Notes under the pieces: generated by a model
The model's database searches: none
What the model was told of the DNA's origin: nothing
Seen by the model: the letters and a program-made list of their open reading frames with translations, nothing else
Shown here: positions 22,905 to 33,804 of the stretch, piece by piece
Position numbering within the stretch: position 1 is the first letter of the stretch
How the letters are laid out: each line of letters opens with the position of its first letter
Program-made: the position numbers and the translations under genes
Origin: Nageia nagi
Lineage: Eukaryota; Pinophyta
Direction: 5' to 3'
DNA length: 64,000 bases
Assembly: GCA_050084985.1 (NCBI GenBank)
Contig: JBITNC010000001.1
Location: forward strand, 201,934,001-201,998,000

Positions 22905-23461
22905 TCTTACACCCCATTGGTGAGGTAAATTTTAAGAGAAGGTATAAATTTCCTCCTCATTTGGTTATCTTATGGATTATTGCATTAGATACTAACATAT
23001 TTTGTGAGATATTGGAGCTTATTTTTTGCAAAATATGATCAAAATTGGCAATGCAAGCAATTTTTTTTGCTAACCTCTTATGTTAGTAGCATTTTTTTTA
23101 CAAAATGCTTAATACATGATATACCTTTTTTAAGAGGATACTATGCAATGCAAGTATTTTTACTAACATTTTGTTTGTTAGTAGTATTGATCAATAACTC
23201 TATTACAAGCATTGCCAAGGTGTAATATTTACATAATACTTTATTTCTTCTCTAAATTTTTTTTATTTTTGCAAAAAGTTTAATGCAAATAGAAGGAAAT
23301 AATTTTTAGAGAAAATTTTTAAATTTTAAAGCAAATATGGGGATATTATTGACATTGTTGAAATAAAAAATGAAGGACTTTATTTACAAAGTTTTTTTTT
23401 TAAATATTTACAATATTTTACATATAAAAAAAAAAAAAAAAAAAATTTAGGGGGGGACAAA

Positions 23462-23524
23462 TTTGAAAGGGTCTGCGAACTGTTTGACAAAATGGCAAGC
23501 CTTATTTCATTTCGTGAACCTTAA
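23462..23524 (+). pseudogene. Short PPR-like fragment in copia-1 leader
   Basis: The frame FERVCELFDKMASLISFREP then stop resembles the second helix of a plant PPR motif (xxLFDKMxxRDxxSF). It lies about 110 bp upstream of the clearer PPR fragment at 23635-23748 and shares ELFDKM with it. On its own this is weak. Confidence 0.4.
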
Positions 23525-23634
23525 TTTGAAAGAAATCCTCCTTCACTCTTTGCAATTGAAATCATATATTAGCAGAGATATGAAATAGATGGCCATACGA
23601 CTGCCTCCACCTCCACCTCCACCTCCTTCAATTT

Positions 23635-23748
23635 TTGTTTGCCCTACTAGACATGTATGCAAAATGTGGAAGTGTAGGGAAGGCACACGAATTGTTTGAC
23701 AAGATGCATGCTGCAGACAAAGTTTCATGGACTGCAATGATCGCAGGA
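23635..23748 (+). pseudogene. Captured PPR (PLS-class) gene fragment inside the retrotransposon leader
   Basis: The plus strand encodes LLDMYAKCGSVGKAHELFDK followed by MHAADKVSWTAMIAG. This is the stereotyped sequence of a plant PLS-class pentatricopeptide repeat protein (LLDMYAKCGxVxxAxxLFDxMxxRDVVSWTAMIAGY). These are organelle RNA-editing and processing factors with a conserved core. The match stops abruptly after AG at 23748. The fragment is in the same sense as the retrotransposon and lies between the PBS and gag, about 2.3 kb upstream of gag. It has no start codon or continuation, so it is not a functional gene. It was probably picked up by read-through or template switching. Confidence 0.85.
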
Positions 23749-24420
23749 AACAAACCCGTGCGTAGCCTGCTCTCTCCTGGTCTTAGAGATTCTGATTTCA
23801 GAGAAGGCAATCACCTCTCAATGAGGAAGCGAACCCTTATTGACTTCCCAGTCTATCCTCTCTCCTGGTCTCCCTCGTGCGTGCAGCAGTTTCCTCCTCC
23901 CTCTGCTCTACCTCAGCTTCCTCTTCCGCTCTCTGGCCACCACCATATGCACCTTGCCGATTTTTATCACATCCCCAAGAAAATGTAATAAAAACAAAAA
24001 AAGGAAATAGGAATGGCTTCAACGATGACCATGGCATTGTAGGAGCACGCACCAGCTCCAGGGCATTTCCTTCATCGCTACCCCCTCAACCTCTCGATGC
24101 CTCCGTGCATCCTCCCTCGTTCGGACCCTTCGAGGTGCAGTCAGCTGGATTACACTTGCCAGGATTACGCTTTCTCCCTCCATATCATTGCTCCTACACA
24201 TCTTCTCCTCGCTCTCTGCCTCCTTCACCACTTGGACATGCTGACGTGCTGCCCCTGTGCATCTTCTCCTCACTCATTGCCTGATCATCTCCCTCACCGG
24301 TTGCACCTTCTCCCTCCTCCCTCACCATCAAGTCTTCTCCTACGCATGTCCACCATCACCTCCATTGCTGACCTTGGACTCTCTCCATTGGCTGTCTTCT
24401 AGTGCCTCCATGTAGGTCAT
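23749..24420 (+). other. GC-rich insert in copia-1 leader
   Basis: Between AT-rich flanks, 23860-24420 is rich in C and CT (many CTCCCTC, CTTCTCC and TCACC runs) and has overlapping frames on both strands. It may be part of the same captured host sequence as the PPR fragment, for example a 5' UTR or exon, but I do not recognise a protein. A (CCACCT)n microsatellite lies at 23600-23626. Confidence 0.5.
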
Positions 24421-25033
24421 CCTACCTCCCACGGTCAAGGTTGATGGCTGCCAACTCCTTGTAAGTCTTCTTAGTCACTTTAATGCACTTAAATGCATTA
24501 AGTTTGTTTAGTTGACTACTTGCATTTTTGCTCTTCCAAAAGCAACGTATGCTTTTCTTTGTGGAAGAAAAAGGGGGGGTCATATTTTTACAACAAAAAA
24601 AAAAACATTTAATTTTTTTATTTTTATTTTTTTGACTTAGGAGTATTTTTTTTAGTGCTTGAGGTAGGAGAAGCATTAAAATGCATGAAGTAGGGGTATG
24701 GGTCTCCTTCCTTTTCCATTTAATTCTTGGAGACTTGGTAAGTGGTGAATATTTTTTAAGTTAAACTTAGCTTATTTTTAAAAAATGCTTAGAATATTTT
24801 TTATTGCATGTTTAATTTACTAAGATGCACATGCAATTTTTAGAATGCTAACCTCTTAGCATTTTTTTCTCTCTAAGCATAGTAATTTAATCTAAGTATG
24901 CTATTTTTTAAGTAAATAAGGGAATTTTTTTTACTTAAAATGCATACTTATAAGACAAGTCTTAGCATACATTTTTTTTAGGTATAAAACTTTAAGTGAA
25001 AAAGGGGGAATTGGTATAATTTTTTACTTAAAT

Positions 25034-25143
25034 TTTATCTAGATCTTGCATGCTAGACTTGTGATGCATGTCTCTTTATCTTGTAAACTTTATCTAGATA
25101 TTGCATGCTAGACTTATGATGCATGTATCTTTATCTTGTTTGA
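25034..25143. repeat. 55-bp tandem duplication in copia-1 leader
   Basis: TTTATCTAGATCTTGCATGC begins at 25034 and, with few changes, at 25089. Confidence 0.85.
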
Positions 25144-26017
25144 GGAATAAAACATGCTTAGGACTTAAATTTTTAAGTTAAATAATGCATGATTACTTTT
25201 TTTAACTCATGGAATAATGCATGTTATGAATTAAATGCTAAGTAGGACTTAGTTCTTTTTTAAAAATTCATTAAGTGTTTGAATGAATTGAGCAAAATAT
25301 ACAAAATGTAAAATGTCCTTTAGGGGTTAGTACAAAACCCATTGGACTTTTTAAGGTTTTTTCAAAGCTTGTGTGGATGATGCAATTTTACTTTACTTTA
25401 TATTTTTTGCACAATTTGCTTATACTTGCAAAATGTAAATATTGAAAGTAACCACTAAAATGAACACATCCGCACATATTCTTCCACAACATGACTTGTT
25501 TGGGGAGCCATAAGGTGAGGACAGGGCAGACTGGAGCCCTTTTAGTCTGAAGACCCAAGTGGTGGTAAGTCCGTCTTAATTGCCCCTAAGACCTCTGTTG
25601 GATTGGACATAACTCTATTAAGTGGATAGGCATGTGTGTAGTGATACCACATGTCCGCACGTCCATTCAAGGATTATCCTGATAACCTAAGAGGAAAACT
25701 GAAAACCTTAATCAAGATAATTAAAATGGCCAGTCTAAGATACGTCAGATCCTTGGAAAATAGTTGGTACTTCTCCTTGTGAGAGTATATTACTGACCAA
25801 GGTGAACTGGTTGAGGACTGGTAGTACCTGGGCTCCACCTTGCGGGCATCCAGGTGAAGGCCTAATTCTATACAAGAAAACAACCCCAACTTTATTCCTC
25901 TACGGATCGTGGTTATAAGTTTGCACATGTGGGACATGTTTACTTATGTTTGATTTGTATAAATGGAAACTTGTAAAAATTTTACATTCTTATTGCATAT
26001 TTACTTTTGTACAAATA

Positions 26018-26791
26018 ATGGTTGAAACCTTCATACCCAAGCACATACTGGACGGTTCCAACTTCGGCATATGGGAACCTCGTATGAGAGCTGAGTTACA
26101 AGCAAAGAAGCTATGGCAGATAGTAAATGAAGATCTAGTTGCTCCTACAGATGAGAAGGCCCTTGAAATCTACAACTCAAAGAATGAGTTAGCAACTTCA
26201 ATGATCTATCGTGCAGTTTCAGATGACATCCTTCTCATGATCTCTTCCTCGACATCAGCAAAAGAAGCTTGGGATAGACTAAAGAAAATTTATCTTGGGT
26301 CCAAATTTTCAAGGAGGTTCACCATTCTACAAAAGTTGTTGCAATATCGTCAAGGTGAAGATGAAAGTGCCTCTATCTACTTGAACAAAATCATTGACCT
26401 CAGGACACAACTGGTTGGTTATGGGTGCAATTAGATCAATGATGAGTTCATGGTCTTCATCATTCTTCAAAGCCTCTCTACAAAGTTCAGTAACTTTTTC
26501 ATAGTTATGGAGACTAAGCTCGATGATGAAGAAGATGTCATCTCTCTTGACAACCTTTCTAGACTCCTTCTGAAGCATTAAGAAACTTTGAACAAGAAAA
26601 TGTTGAACCTTTCTCCAAAGGATAATAGCATTGCTCTAGGAGCAACCAAAACTCCTTTCAAGAAGACGTTCAAACATTATAAATTCAAAGATAAAAAATC
26701 CTCATCTACCATCAGGAAGCACGGTAACTTCAAGCAAAGGAATGATAAAGCTGGATCAAGCAAACCAACCAACACTGCAGAAAAAGTTTGA
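26018..26791 (+). pseudogene. gag: copia-1 gag, broken
   Basis: The frame starts at the ATG at 26018 (MVETFIPKHILDGSNFGIWE). It has the usual gag features: the N-terminal GSNFGIWxxRMRAEL stretch, then DDILLMISSSTSAKEAWDRL and LQYRQGEDESASIYLNKI (UBN2/gag type). TAG at 26432-26434 interrupts it where the second copia element in this window has Trp (TGG). TAA at 26579-26581 replaces a sense codon (Glu in the relative). A one-base shift in an A-run near 26782-26790 separates gag from the zinc-knuckle frame. The product would be the capsid-like coat of the cytoplasmic particle. Confidence 0.9.
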
Positions 26792-28676
26792 TGGAAATTG
26801 TAACTTTTGTGGCATCTTTGGGCACAAAGAGTATGATTGTCGCAAAAAGAAATTTGCTCAAAAAGGTAAGGGAAATGCAAATGTGAGAAATTTCAATAAT
26901 AAAAAGAAGAACAAGCATGCTGCTACTATTGCCTACTACTCAATGACTCAAACTATTTCAAATGATTGGATTATTGATTCAGGATGCACTAATCACATGT
27001 GTTATGAAAAGGATAAGTTTGAAAACTTTCATAAGTACAACAAGGATACAGTTGTGATAGGTGATAATACAGTCCTTGATGTTCAAGGAATAGAGAATGT
27101 GAAGATTCATGGAAAGGCTCTTGAAAATGTCTTTTATGTGCCTAAACTAAGGATGAATCTTATCTCCGTAATTCAGATTACAAGGAAAGGATGCTCATTT
27201 GAGTTTACCTCACACTCCTGGTGTGTTAAGAAAGGACTTGCCACTTTGATGAAAGGACCAGTAAAGAATGACCTTTATATTATTGATCAAGTACCTTCAA
27301 AGATTTATCTTGCTGCAAATGTTTGTTCAAAGGGTAATCTTTGGCATCAACGATTAGGGCACCTTAACCACAAGAGTATTCAAGATATGAAAAATCAAGA
27401 ACTTGTGGAAGGTTTACCTAATATTTCACCCATAATTGGTCTTTGTGAAAGGTGCATTCTAGGAAAGATGAATAGGCAAAAGTTTGAAAAGGATAAGGTA
27501 ACTCGGGCTACTCGTCCTCTTCAGCTTGTGCATTCAGATTTGATGGGTCCATTTCAGACTAAGTATCTAGGGGGAGCTTCTTATGTTCTGACCTTCATTG
27601 ATGACTTCAGTAGGATGACATTTGGTTATCTACTTGAGCACAAGGATCAAACTTTTGACAGGTTTAAAGACTTCAAGGCACTTGTTGAAAATCAAACTGA
27701 TTTTAAGATCAAAATGCTAAGATCTGATAATGGGGGTGAGTATAATAGCAATGAGTTTAACGACTATTGTGTTAAACATGGGATCAAGCGGCAATTCACA
27801 ATCCCATACACCCCTCAACAAAATGGAGTTGCTAAAAGGAAGAATCGCACCATTATGGAAATGACAAGATGCATGTTGGGTAACCTTCCTAGTTTCTTAT
27901 GGGGAGAAGCTATTCACACTGCTATTCACACCCTAAATAGGTGTTCTACTAAAGCAGTTGAAGGAAAAAATCTGTATGAAGCATGGATAGGAAAGAAACC
28001 TAACATCTCACACTTCAGGGTCTTTGGTTGTGATGCATTTGCCTTTATTACCTCAGATAAAAGAAAGAAGCTAGATAAAAGATCAGAAAAATGCATCTTT
28101 GTGGGGTATGATAATCAGCATAGGGGTTACAGGCTCTACTCCTCATCCCATAAAACAGTCTTTGTTTCTAGGGATGTCAAGTTCAATGAACTTCCTGAGG
28201 ATACGACTTCTCATGCTGAGGTGTCTGATTCAGATGATTCTACGTCTACACTTAACTGGTTGGATGATCATGTAGGGAAGTCACCACAAGAGCAAAATTC
28301 TCCAGCTCAGAGAATTACAAGAAGTATGACCTTGAATAAATCTTTATTTGCCAAAATTGATAATATGAATGAGCCATCAACATTCAAAGAAGCTTCCAAG
28401 CAAGAATGTTGGATGGAAGCTATGAAAGTTGAGTATGAGGCACTCATGAAAAATGAAACTTGGGATTTGGTTCCTTATCCCAATGAGAAAAATGTGATTG
28501 GAAATGAATGGATATACAAGGTCAAGTACAATTCTGATGGAGAAGTTGAAAAATACAAAGCAAGGTTAGTGGCCAAAGGATTCGCTCAGAAATATGGTAT
28601 TGATTATGAGGAAACCTTTACTCCTGTGGCCAAGATGCCTACTATCAGGATAATCCTTGCTCTTTCTGCAGCTTAA
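26792..28676 (+). pseudogene. pol: copia-1 pol part 1: zinc knuckle, protease, integrase, RT N-terminus
   Basis: The longest open frame of the window (26742-28676) covers most of pol. In order it shows a CCHC knuckle (CNFCGIFGHKEYDC, about 26800-26842), the aspartic protease site DWIIDSGCTNHM (about 26967), and the integrase HHCC finger (WHQRLGHLNHKS ... CERCILGK, about 27340-27465). The integrase core follows with HSDLMGP and RSDNGGEY. The third catalytic residue, Glu of NGVAERKNR, is Lys (27834-27836, AAA), with the correct 35-residue spacing. The RT N-terminus follows (ARLVAKGFAQKYGIDYEETF), ending at TAA 28674-28676, where the relative has Gln. The integrase is therefore predicted inactive. 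Confidence 0.95.
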
Positions 28677-29917
28677 GGTTGGAAAGTTTTTCAACTTGAT
28701 GTCAAGAGTGCATTTCTCAATGGTGACTTGGATGTAGAAATCTACATGAATCAACTAGAAGGATTTATTCCAGAAGGAAAAGAGTCTCTTGTGTGCAAGC
28801 TAAAGAAGTCTTTGTATGGACTTAAACAAGCACCTAGAGCATGGTACAAGAAAATTTCAGGATTCTTTGCAAATATTGGTTTTTCCAAGTGCTTTTTTGA
28901 CTCAGATCTCTATGTACTCAATCAAGGAAAAGACGTGGTCTTAATTCTCCTTTATGTGGATGATCTTCTCATAACAGGCAACAATATTGAAATCATCCAA
29001 GAGTGCATATCCAAACTGAAGGCAACATTTGAAATGACTGATCTAGGTCTATTGCATTACTATCTTGGAATGCAAGTATAACAACACAAAGATTGTACTT
29101 ATCTTAGTCAATCTAAGTATATATCAGACATCTTGCAAAAGTTTGGAATGGAGGAGTGTAGATATGTTGCAATACCTGTTTCTCCTGGAATCGTTATATC
29201 ACTGAGCTCATATTCTCAGTTGGTTGATGCTACAGCTTATAGGCAATTGATCGGTAGTCTTCTATATTTGACTATCTCTCGACCTGATATTGCCTTTGCA
29301 GTGAATCTGATGGCACGATTCATGCAAAAACCATATGTTGAACACCTCAATGCTGTTAAGCAAATCTTGAGGTATGTGGCAGGGATAAAGGATCTTGTTC
29401 TTAAGTATTCCAAAGTGCCCTCAATTGTTCTCTCAGGGTTCTCAGATTCTGATTATGGGGAGATAGAGATGACAAAAAATCAACCTCTGCATATGTGTTC
29501 AGCATTAGTTCAGGTGCTATCTCTTAGGCTTCCAAGAAGCAACCTACTATGACTCTTTCTACCACCAAAGCTGAATATCGAGCCATGTCTATCATCGCCC
29601 AAGAAGTTATTTGGCTGAGGCATCTTCTGAATGAAATTGGGTATAAGCAAAATGGCCCATCTCTTATTTCTTCAGACAATCAATCAACTATCTCTTTGGC
29701 TAAGAATCCTGTGTTCCATCAGAGAACCAAACATGTGGAAATCCAAGCCCATTTTATCAGGGAGAAGGTTCTAGATGACATCATACACTTGGAGTATTGT
29801 CCATCTTCTGAAAACTCTGCTAATCTATTCACCAAGCCCCTTCCTGAAGCTCAGTTCAACAAGCTTAGGGATTCTCTCAGGTTGGTGAAGTTACCCTCAA
29901 GGGGGAGTGAAGTTTGA
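28677..29917 (+). pseudogene. pol: copia-1 pol part 2: RT catalytic region and RNase H, broken
   Basis: The frame resumes after the TAA with QLDVKSAFLNGDL and the SLYGLKQAPRAWY block. The RT active site YVDDLL is intact (about 28955-28972). TAA at 29079-29081 sits where the second copia element has Tyr. The RNase H part (SGFSDSDYG) is disrupted by loss of one G in a G-run at 29456-29460, and TAG at 29525-29527 is in the corrected frame where Trp is normal. The end is well preserved (TLSTTKAEYRAMS, NLFTKPLPE) with a stop at 29915-29917. Confidence 0.95.
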
Positions 29918-29976
29918 ACTTTTGTTAGTCATGACAACTTCACCTCTAAGAGGCCTTTTTTTATTGTACATTCTAG

Positions 29977-30285
29977 ACCTCTGTGGTAATTGTGCTCTAC
30001 ATGATAAACTTGTTGTACATATTTATACCTCCGTGGTAAGTTTGCTCTGCGTGACAAACTTGTTGTACATTTTACACCTCCGTGGTAAGTTTGCTCTGCG
30101 TGATAAACTTGTTGTACATTTTATACCTCCGTGGTGAGTTTGCTCTGTGTGAGAAACTCGTTGTACAATTTTTAAGCATATAATTAATATACCTCCGTGG
30201 TAAGTTCGCTTTATGTGATGAACTTGTTGTATATTCTATACCTTCGTGGTGAGTTTGCTCTGCGTGAGAAACTCGTACATGTTTT
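29977..30285 (+). repeat. 49-bp tandem array in the 3' untranslated region of copia-1
   Basis: Six copies start ACCTCCGTGG (or a variant) at 29977, 30027, 30076, 30125, 30191 and 30240, spaced 49-50 bp with one 17-bp insertion. Each contains GTAAGTTTGCTCTGCGTGA and AAACTTGTTGTACAT. The array lies between the RNase H stop and the polypurine tract. Confidence 0.9.
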
Positions 30286-30750
30286 ATGCTCTATTAATAA
30301 TCAACACATGTCTATATACAACAGGTGACTATGAGTGATGGCTTGGCATCTCCGTGATGACTTATAGTGCACCATTAATCAGTTATTTATAAGATGGCAT
30401 TATTTGATTCTTTTATTTGAATATATGATGCATCTAACTGATTTTGTTCATGAGTTGCTTATAGCATGCAGGATCTTCTTCAGAAATGCAGGTTACTCAC
30501 CTTGTGAAGGCAAGCTCATGGAGACTCACATGTCAGCTTAAAGTTGATCGACTACTATGTACAGTGAAACCAGTTGTGGTTAATGATTGTATTGTAAACT
30601 ATTTTATCAAATGGTAATGTAGTGAGTCTCATACTAGTTCTCAAAAAGATTCTCAAATATGTAAATGTTCTCATCTCCACTTGTATCTCTATGGAGGAGA
30701 ACTCTCTCTTACTCTCTCTCTTCTTTCTTCTACGCTCTATCCCAATATTG

Positions 30751-30763
30751 CATTAAGGGGGAG
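30751..30763 (+). promoter_or_regulatory. Polypurine tract of copia-1
   Basis: ATTAAGGGGGAG lies immediately before the 3' LTR, as expected for the plus-strand primer. Confidence 0.85.
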
Positions 30764-31263
30764 TGTTAGAATTTGTAATGAAATATTGTGAATATCTAAA
30801 CTCCTTGTAAGTTCAATTAATCATTTAAAGGATATGTAGATACCTTAAGGGATTAATTGAATTCTTTATTATGTGTGGACTTTGACCTAACCATGGGGTT
30901 AGTTGGTAGGTTAAAGTTAGGTCACACATTTATTGTAACCCTAACCTTACCCTTGGGTTAAACGGAGGTTAGGGAGGTGCTCTCAAGCTATAAATAGAGG
31001 GCCTCTCCTCTTGTAACATATCTAAGTTTTGGAGTAAGATTACTCTACTAGGTTGTGTAGGAGAGGAAGAGAATTGTAGTAAGAGGTGCATAGATTGAGA
31101 ATAGAGAACTAGTTGTGGATGTACTCCCAAGGAGGGAGGAACCACATTATATTGGTGTCATATTGTGTGAATGTGTTAGTAGCTTGTAGATGTTACATGT
31201 TGAATGTGATTGAGCTTTCTATAGTCTTGGACCTTGGGAATTAGAGTAGTGCTAATTCTCTCA
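30764..31263 (+). repeat. 3' LTR of copia-1
   Basis: 500 bp, identical to the 5' LTR except for three positions. TATA box at 30989-30998. It ends TCTCA and is followed by the TSD AAGTA. Confidence 0.95.
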
Positions 31264-31852
31264 AAGTATAGGAGTAGTGAGAATGTCTTGAAGGCTAAGA
31301 CCTTGTCATACCCACTTGCAAAAGGGGAGACCTATAGAGATACAATTACGGATGAAGATTATCAAGGCCTATGATCACTTAAGAGCTCAGATAATCCATT
31401 TAGTACATAAGACAATGCATTGATAGTGGTAATCAATGAGTCTTATGCCTCCAAATTTTTTGGGAAGATAATAAATATTCCAAGCAATTTTGTATAACCC
31501 TTTTTTTATGAGAAACATTATCCCATAAGAAATCTCTTAACAACTTCTCAAGTTTTTAATAACATATCTTTGAAGGGACCTAATAGAATGAATAATAAAC
31601 ATGAGTGTTGGCTAAAACTTTAGAGAAAATTTGGAACTTGCCTTCTAGTGAAAACTTTTCATATGTTTAATAAGAAACCTTCTTCTCTAATTTTTGGATA
31701 GTGAATTCCCATAGCTAAGTTGAGAAGCTTTGGAAAATAAAAGGAATACCTAAAATTTTGAAAATATCTCTATGTTGGATTGAATGCCATTAATACTAAG
31801 AAAGAAAACTAGGTAAGTGTGTAAAGATTTACTAAAGTAAGAAGTTTTTTTT
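31264..31852 (-). pseudogene. L1-type LINE, piece 2 (RT thumb/connection region)
   Basis: Minus-strand translation across a few stops shows the typical plant L1 block after the RT palm: LEKKVSY, then LEGKFQIFSKVLANTHVYYS, then KLEKLLRDFLWDN. It joins 21240-22275 downstream when copia-1 is excised and 59230 onward upstream when the chromovirus is excised. The join to 59230 passes through a TTTTT duplication. Confidence 0.8.
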
Positions 31853-32564
31853 TATCATATCCTAGTCACAAAATCAAGTACAAATAAGCAATTTCAAACA
31901 AGTATACACCCACTTATGGCCTGGAGTGTCAAATACAAGCATAAACAATACAATAATGCCAATGTCTGGCTCATACAAGCATATATGAACAATCACATTT
32001 CAATGCTACAATAATGGAAGAATACATAAGACAATATTGAGATCCAAAGCTCACTACATGTATTAATGATATGAAATGATAATGATAAAATACCAAGCCC
32101 ATAGGGCTCAATGTTGGCCTCCTAATAGCCAACTAGGGCATAATGAGTGTACAAATATGATCAATATTGGTACCACAAAATAATGAATGTGACAACCTCA
32201 CTTCCTCAAGCTTGGATGCTTTGTTGTAGAACTCCCATGTTTAGAAACCACTGAAGGTAGGAATGTGACCTCAGAATACCACTGAATGGACTAATATGCT
32301 ACACCTTAGTTGTAGATCAAAAGGATCCCTCAACCTGCTAACCCTCCTATATGTTGCACCTAAGGATGTTGCTTGGTGTTGCATCAAGGCTTGTGTCCAC
32401 TATATGGTATGAGTAATAATAATAATTATGTATATCTAGCAATGATGCTCCAAGGCCTAATATAGCTCACATTGGATTTGGATCTCGCCTCAAAGTCATC
32501 ACCCACCCTTCTTGTTCTAACGTTGGCTTCTTAAAAGCCCCACAAACCCCAAAGATGGTGCCTA
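31853..32564 (-). repeat. Chromovirus 3' LTR, distal part
   Basis: It aligns along its length with 44723-45010 plus 49781-50180. Shared stretches include AAATCAAGTRCAAATAAGCA, CCCATAGGGCTCAATKTTGG and GGATCCCTCAACCTGCTAAC. It stops at GCCTA (32560-32564), the TSD of the inserted copia-2. Confidence 0.85.
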
Positions 32565-33032
32565 CGAAAGAGATGAAACCTCCTACACCCAAGATCACCT
32601 TAAAGTGTTCTTCTACTTCAAATAACAACTTGAGACGATCACTTAATCACACATAAGTGAGACAATAATTATAATGGTTCCTCTTAAGGATGAGAGTACT
32701 CCACTTCAACTCAAGATCTTTTACTTCTCAATGACAATTCTTACAATGCTTTCAACCTCTCTCACATCCTATCAACCTACAAAGCATGAGCATAACTTTG
32801 CTCTATTCAAGTGTATTTTACAACAAGGCCAAGCTCTCTATTTATAGGAGAGAACCCCACCTTAACTCACCTTTTTACCCAAGGTTTACATGAGGTTAAG
32901 AATGTTTAAGTTACACTTATTTATTTCTTAAATACTAAAAAAGTATTTATAAATACTTTTTGGTATTTAGATGAATTAAGTAAGTGAGACACTTTTTAGA
33001 TACTATGTAATAATGCATTGGAAATTCTAACA
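32565..33032 (-). repeat. 3' LTR of copia-2
   Basis: On the minus strand it starts TGTTAGAATTTCC, as copia-1 starts TGTTAGAATTTGT. A TATA box lies at 32838-32846 (reverse of TATAAATAG). The outer end has CG where TG...CA is expected on the plus strand (32565). Confidence 0.85.
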
Positions 33033-33045
33033 CTCCCCCTTAATG
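33033..33045 (-). promoter_or_regulatory. Polypurine tract of copia-2
   Basis: On the minus strand CATTAAGGGGGAG abuts the 3' LTR, the same as in copia-1. Confidence 0.85.
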
Positions 33046-33539
33046 TAATATTGGGTAGAGAGTAGAGAAGATAGTGAGAGAGAGATATATAGTAAAAGAG
33101 TTCTCCTCCATAATAGATACAATTGGAGATAAGAACTTTACATCTTAAGAAGTAATAGATCTTAGATAAGGCTCAACTATTTAACCATTTTAACAAATGT
33201 TTTACAATACAATATCCATCAACCATAGATGATTTCAATGTACAATAAGTAGTATTCAACAAGAAGTTGACAAGATGAGCCTCCATGAGCCTGCATACAT
33301 GAAGTAAGTAACCTGCAATCTCAAGAAGAAACTTGCAAGCTACAACCAACTCATACACAAGATTAGTTAGATGCATCATATATTCAGATCAATATAAGAT
33401 AAATGAATAAAATAACACCATCCATAAACTGATCAAATGGTGCACTATAAGTCATCATAAAGATGTCAAGCAAACTCATAGTCACCTATTGTATAAGAAA
33501 TGCATATGTTGATCATCATTATCAAAAAATAGGATATAC

Positions 33540-33730
33540 ATACAATCATGCACATATAAGTTCCTCACACATGGATAACTAAACAATACCAACATGCACA
33601 TACTAATTCCTCATACATGGATAACTAAATAGTGCAAGTAATGTACAAACGAGTTCATCTCATATGGATAACTAAACAATGCTAGTATGCACATACTAGT
33701 TCCTCACACATGGAGAACAAAAAAAAAATG
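33540..33730 (-). repeat. 46-47-bp tandem array in copia-2 3' untranslated region
   Basis: ATGGATAACTAAA-type units recur at 33571, 33617, 33664 and 33710. On the minus strand each reads TTAGTTATCCATGTGTGAGG followed by AACTAGTATGTGCAT. It is in the same place as the copia-1 array, with a similar GTGxGAxxAACTxGTxxxTGxxCAT theme. Confidence 0.8.
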
Positions 33731-33804
33731 TACACAATGAGCAACACTATACAACTAAAATATCCTTGTAGGAGTGAAGTTATCATCACAAAAAAATGAA
33801 TTCA

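Larger units (their letters stand above)
22276..31263 (+). mobile_element. Young Ty1/copia LTR retrotransposon (copia-1)
   Basis: The element is 8988 bp with two 500-bp LTRs (22276-22775 and 30764-31263), both TGTTAG...TCTCA. Flanks AAGGA (22271-22275) and AAGTA (31264-31268) are a near-perfect TSD. The order gag, zinc knuckle, protease, integrase, RT, RNase H is that of Ty1/copia. The two LTRs differ at three positions by my reading, so insertion is recent. The leader between PBS and gag is very long (about 3.2 kb) and contains a PPR gene fragment. The coding region is nevertheless defective throughout. It is inserted in a minus-strand LINE. Confidence 0.95.

Noticed and set aside
22796-23225. 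80- and 73-codon frames after the PBS of copia-1
   Set aside because: The first is the translation of a 56-bp tandem duplication and the second is low-complexity AT-rich sequence; no gag-like content.
23837-24273. Charged minus-strand frames over the GC-rich island
   Set aside because: Antisense of CT-rich sequence giving Glu/Arg-rich translation; no domain.
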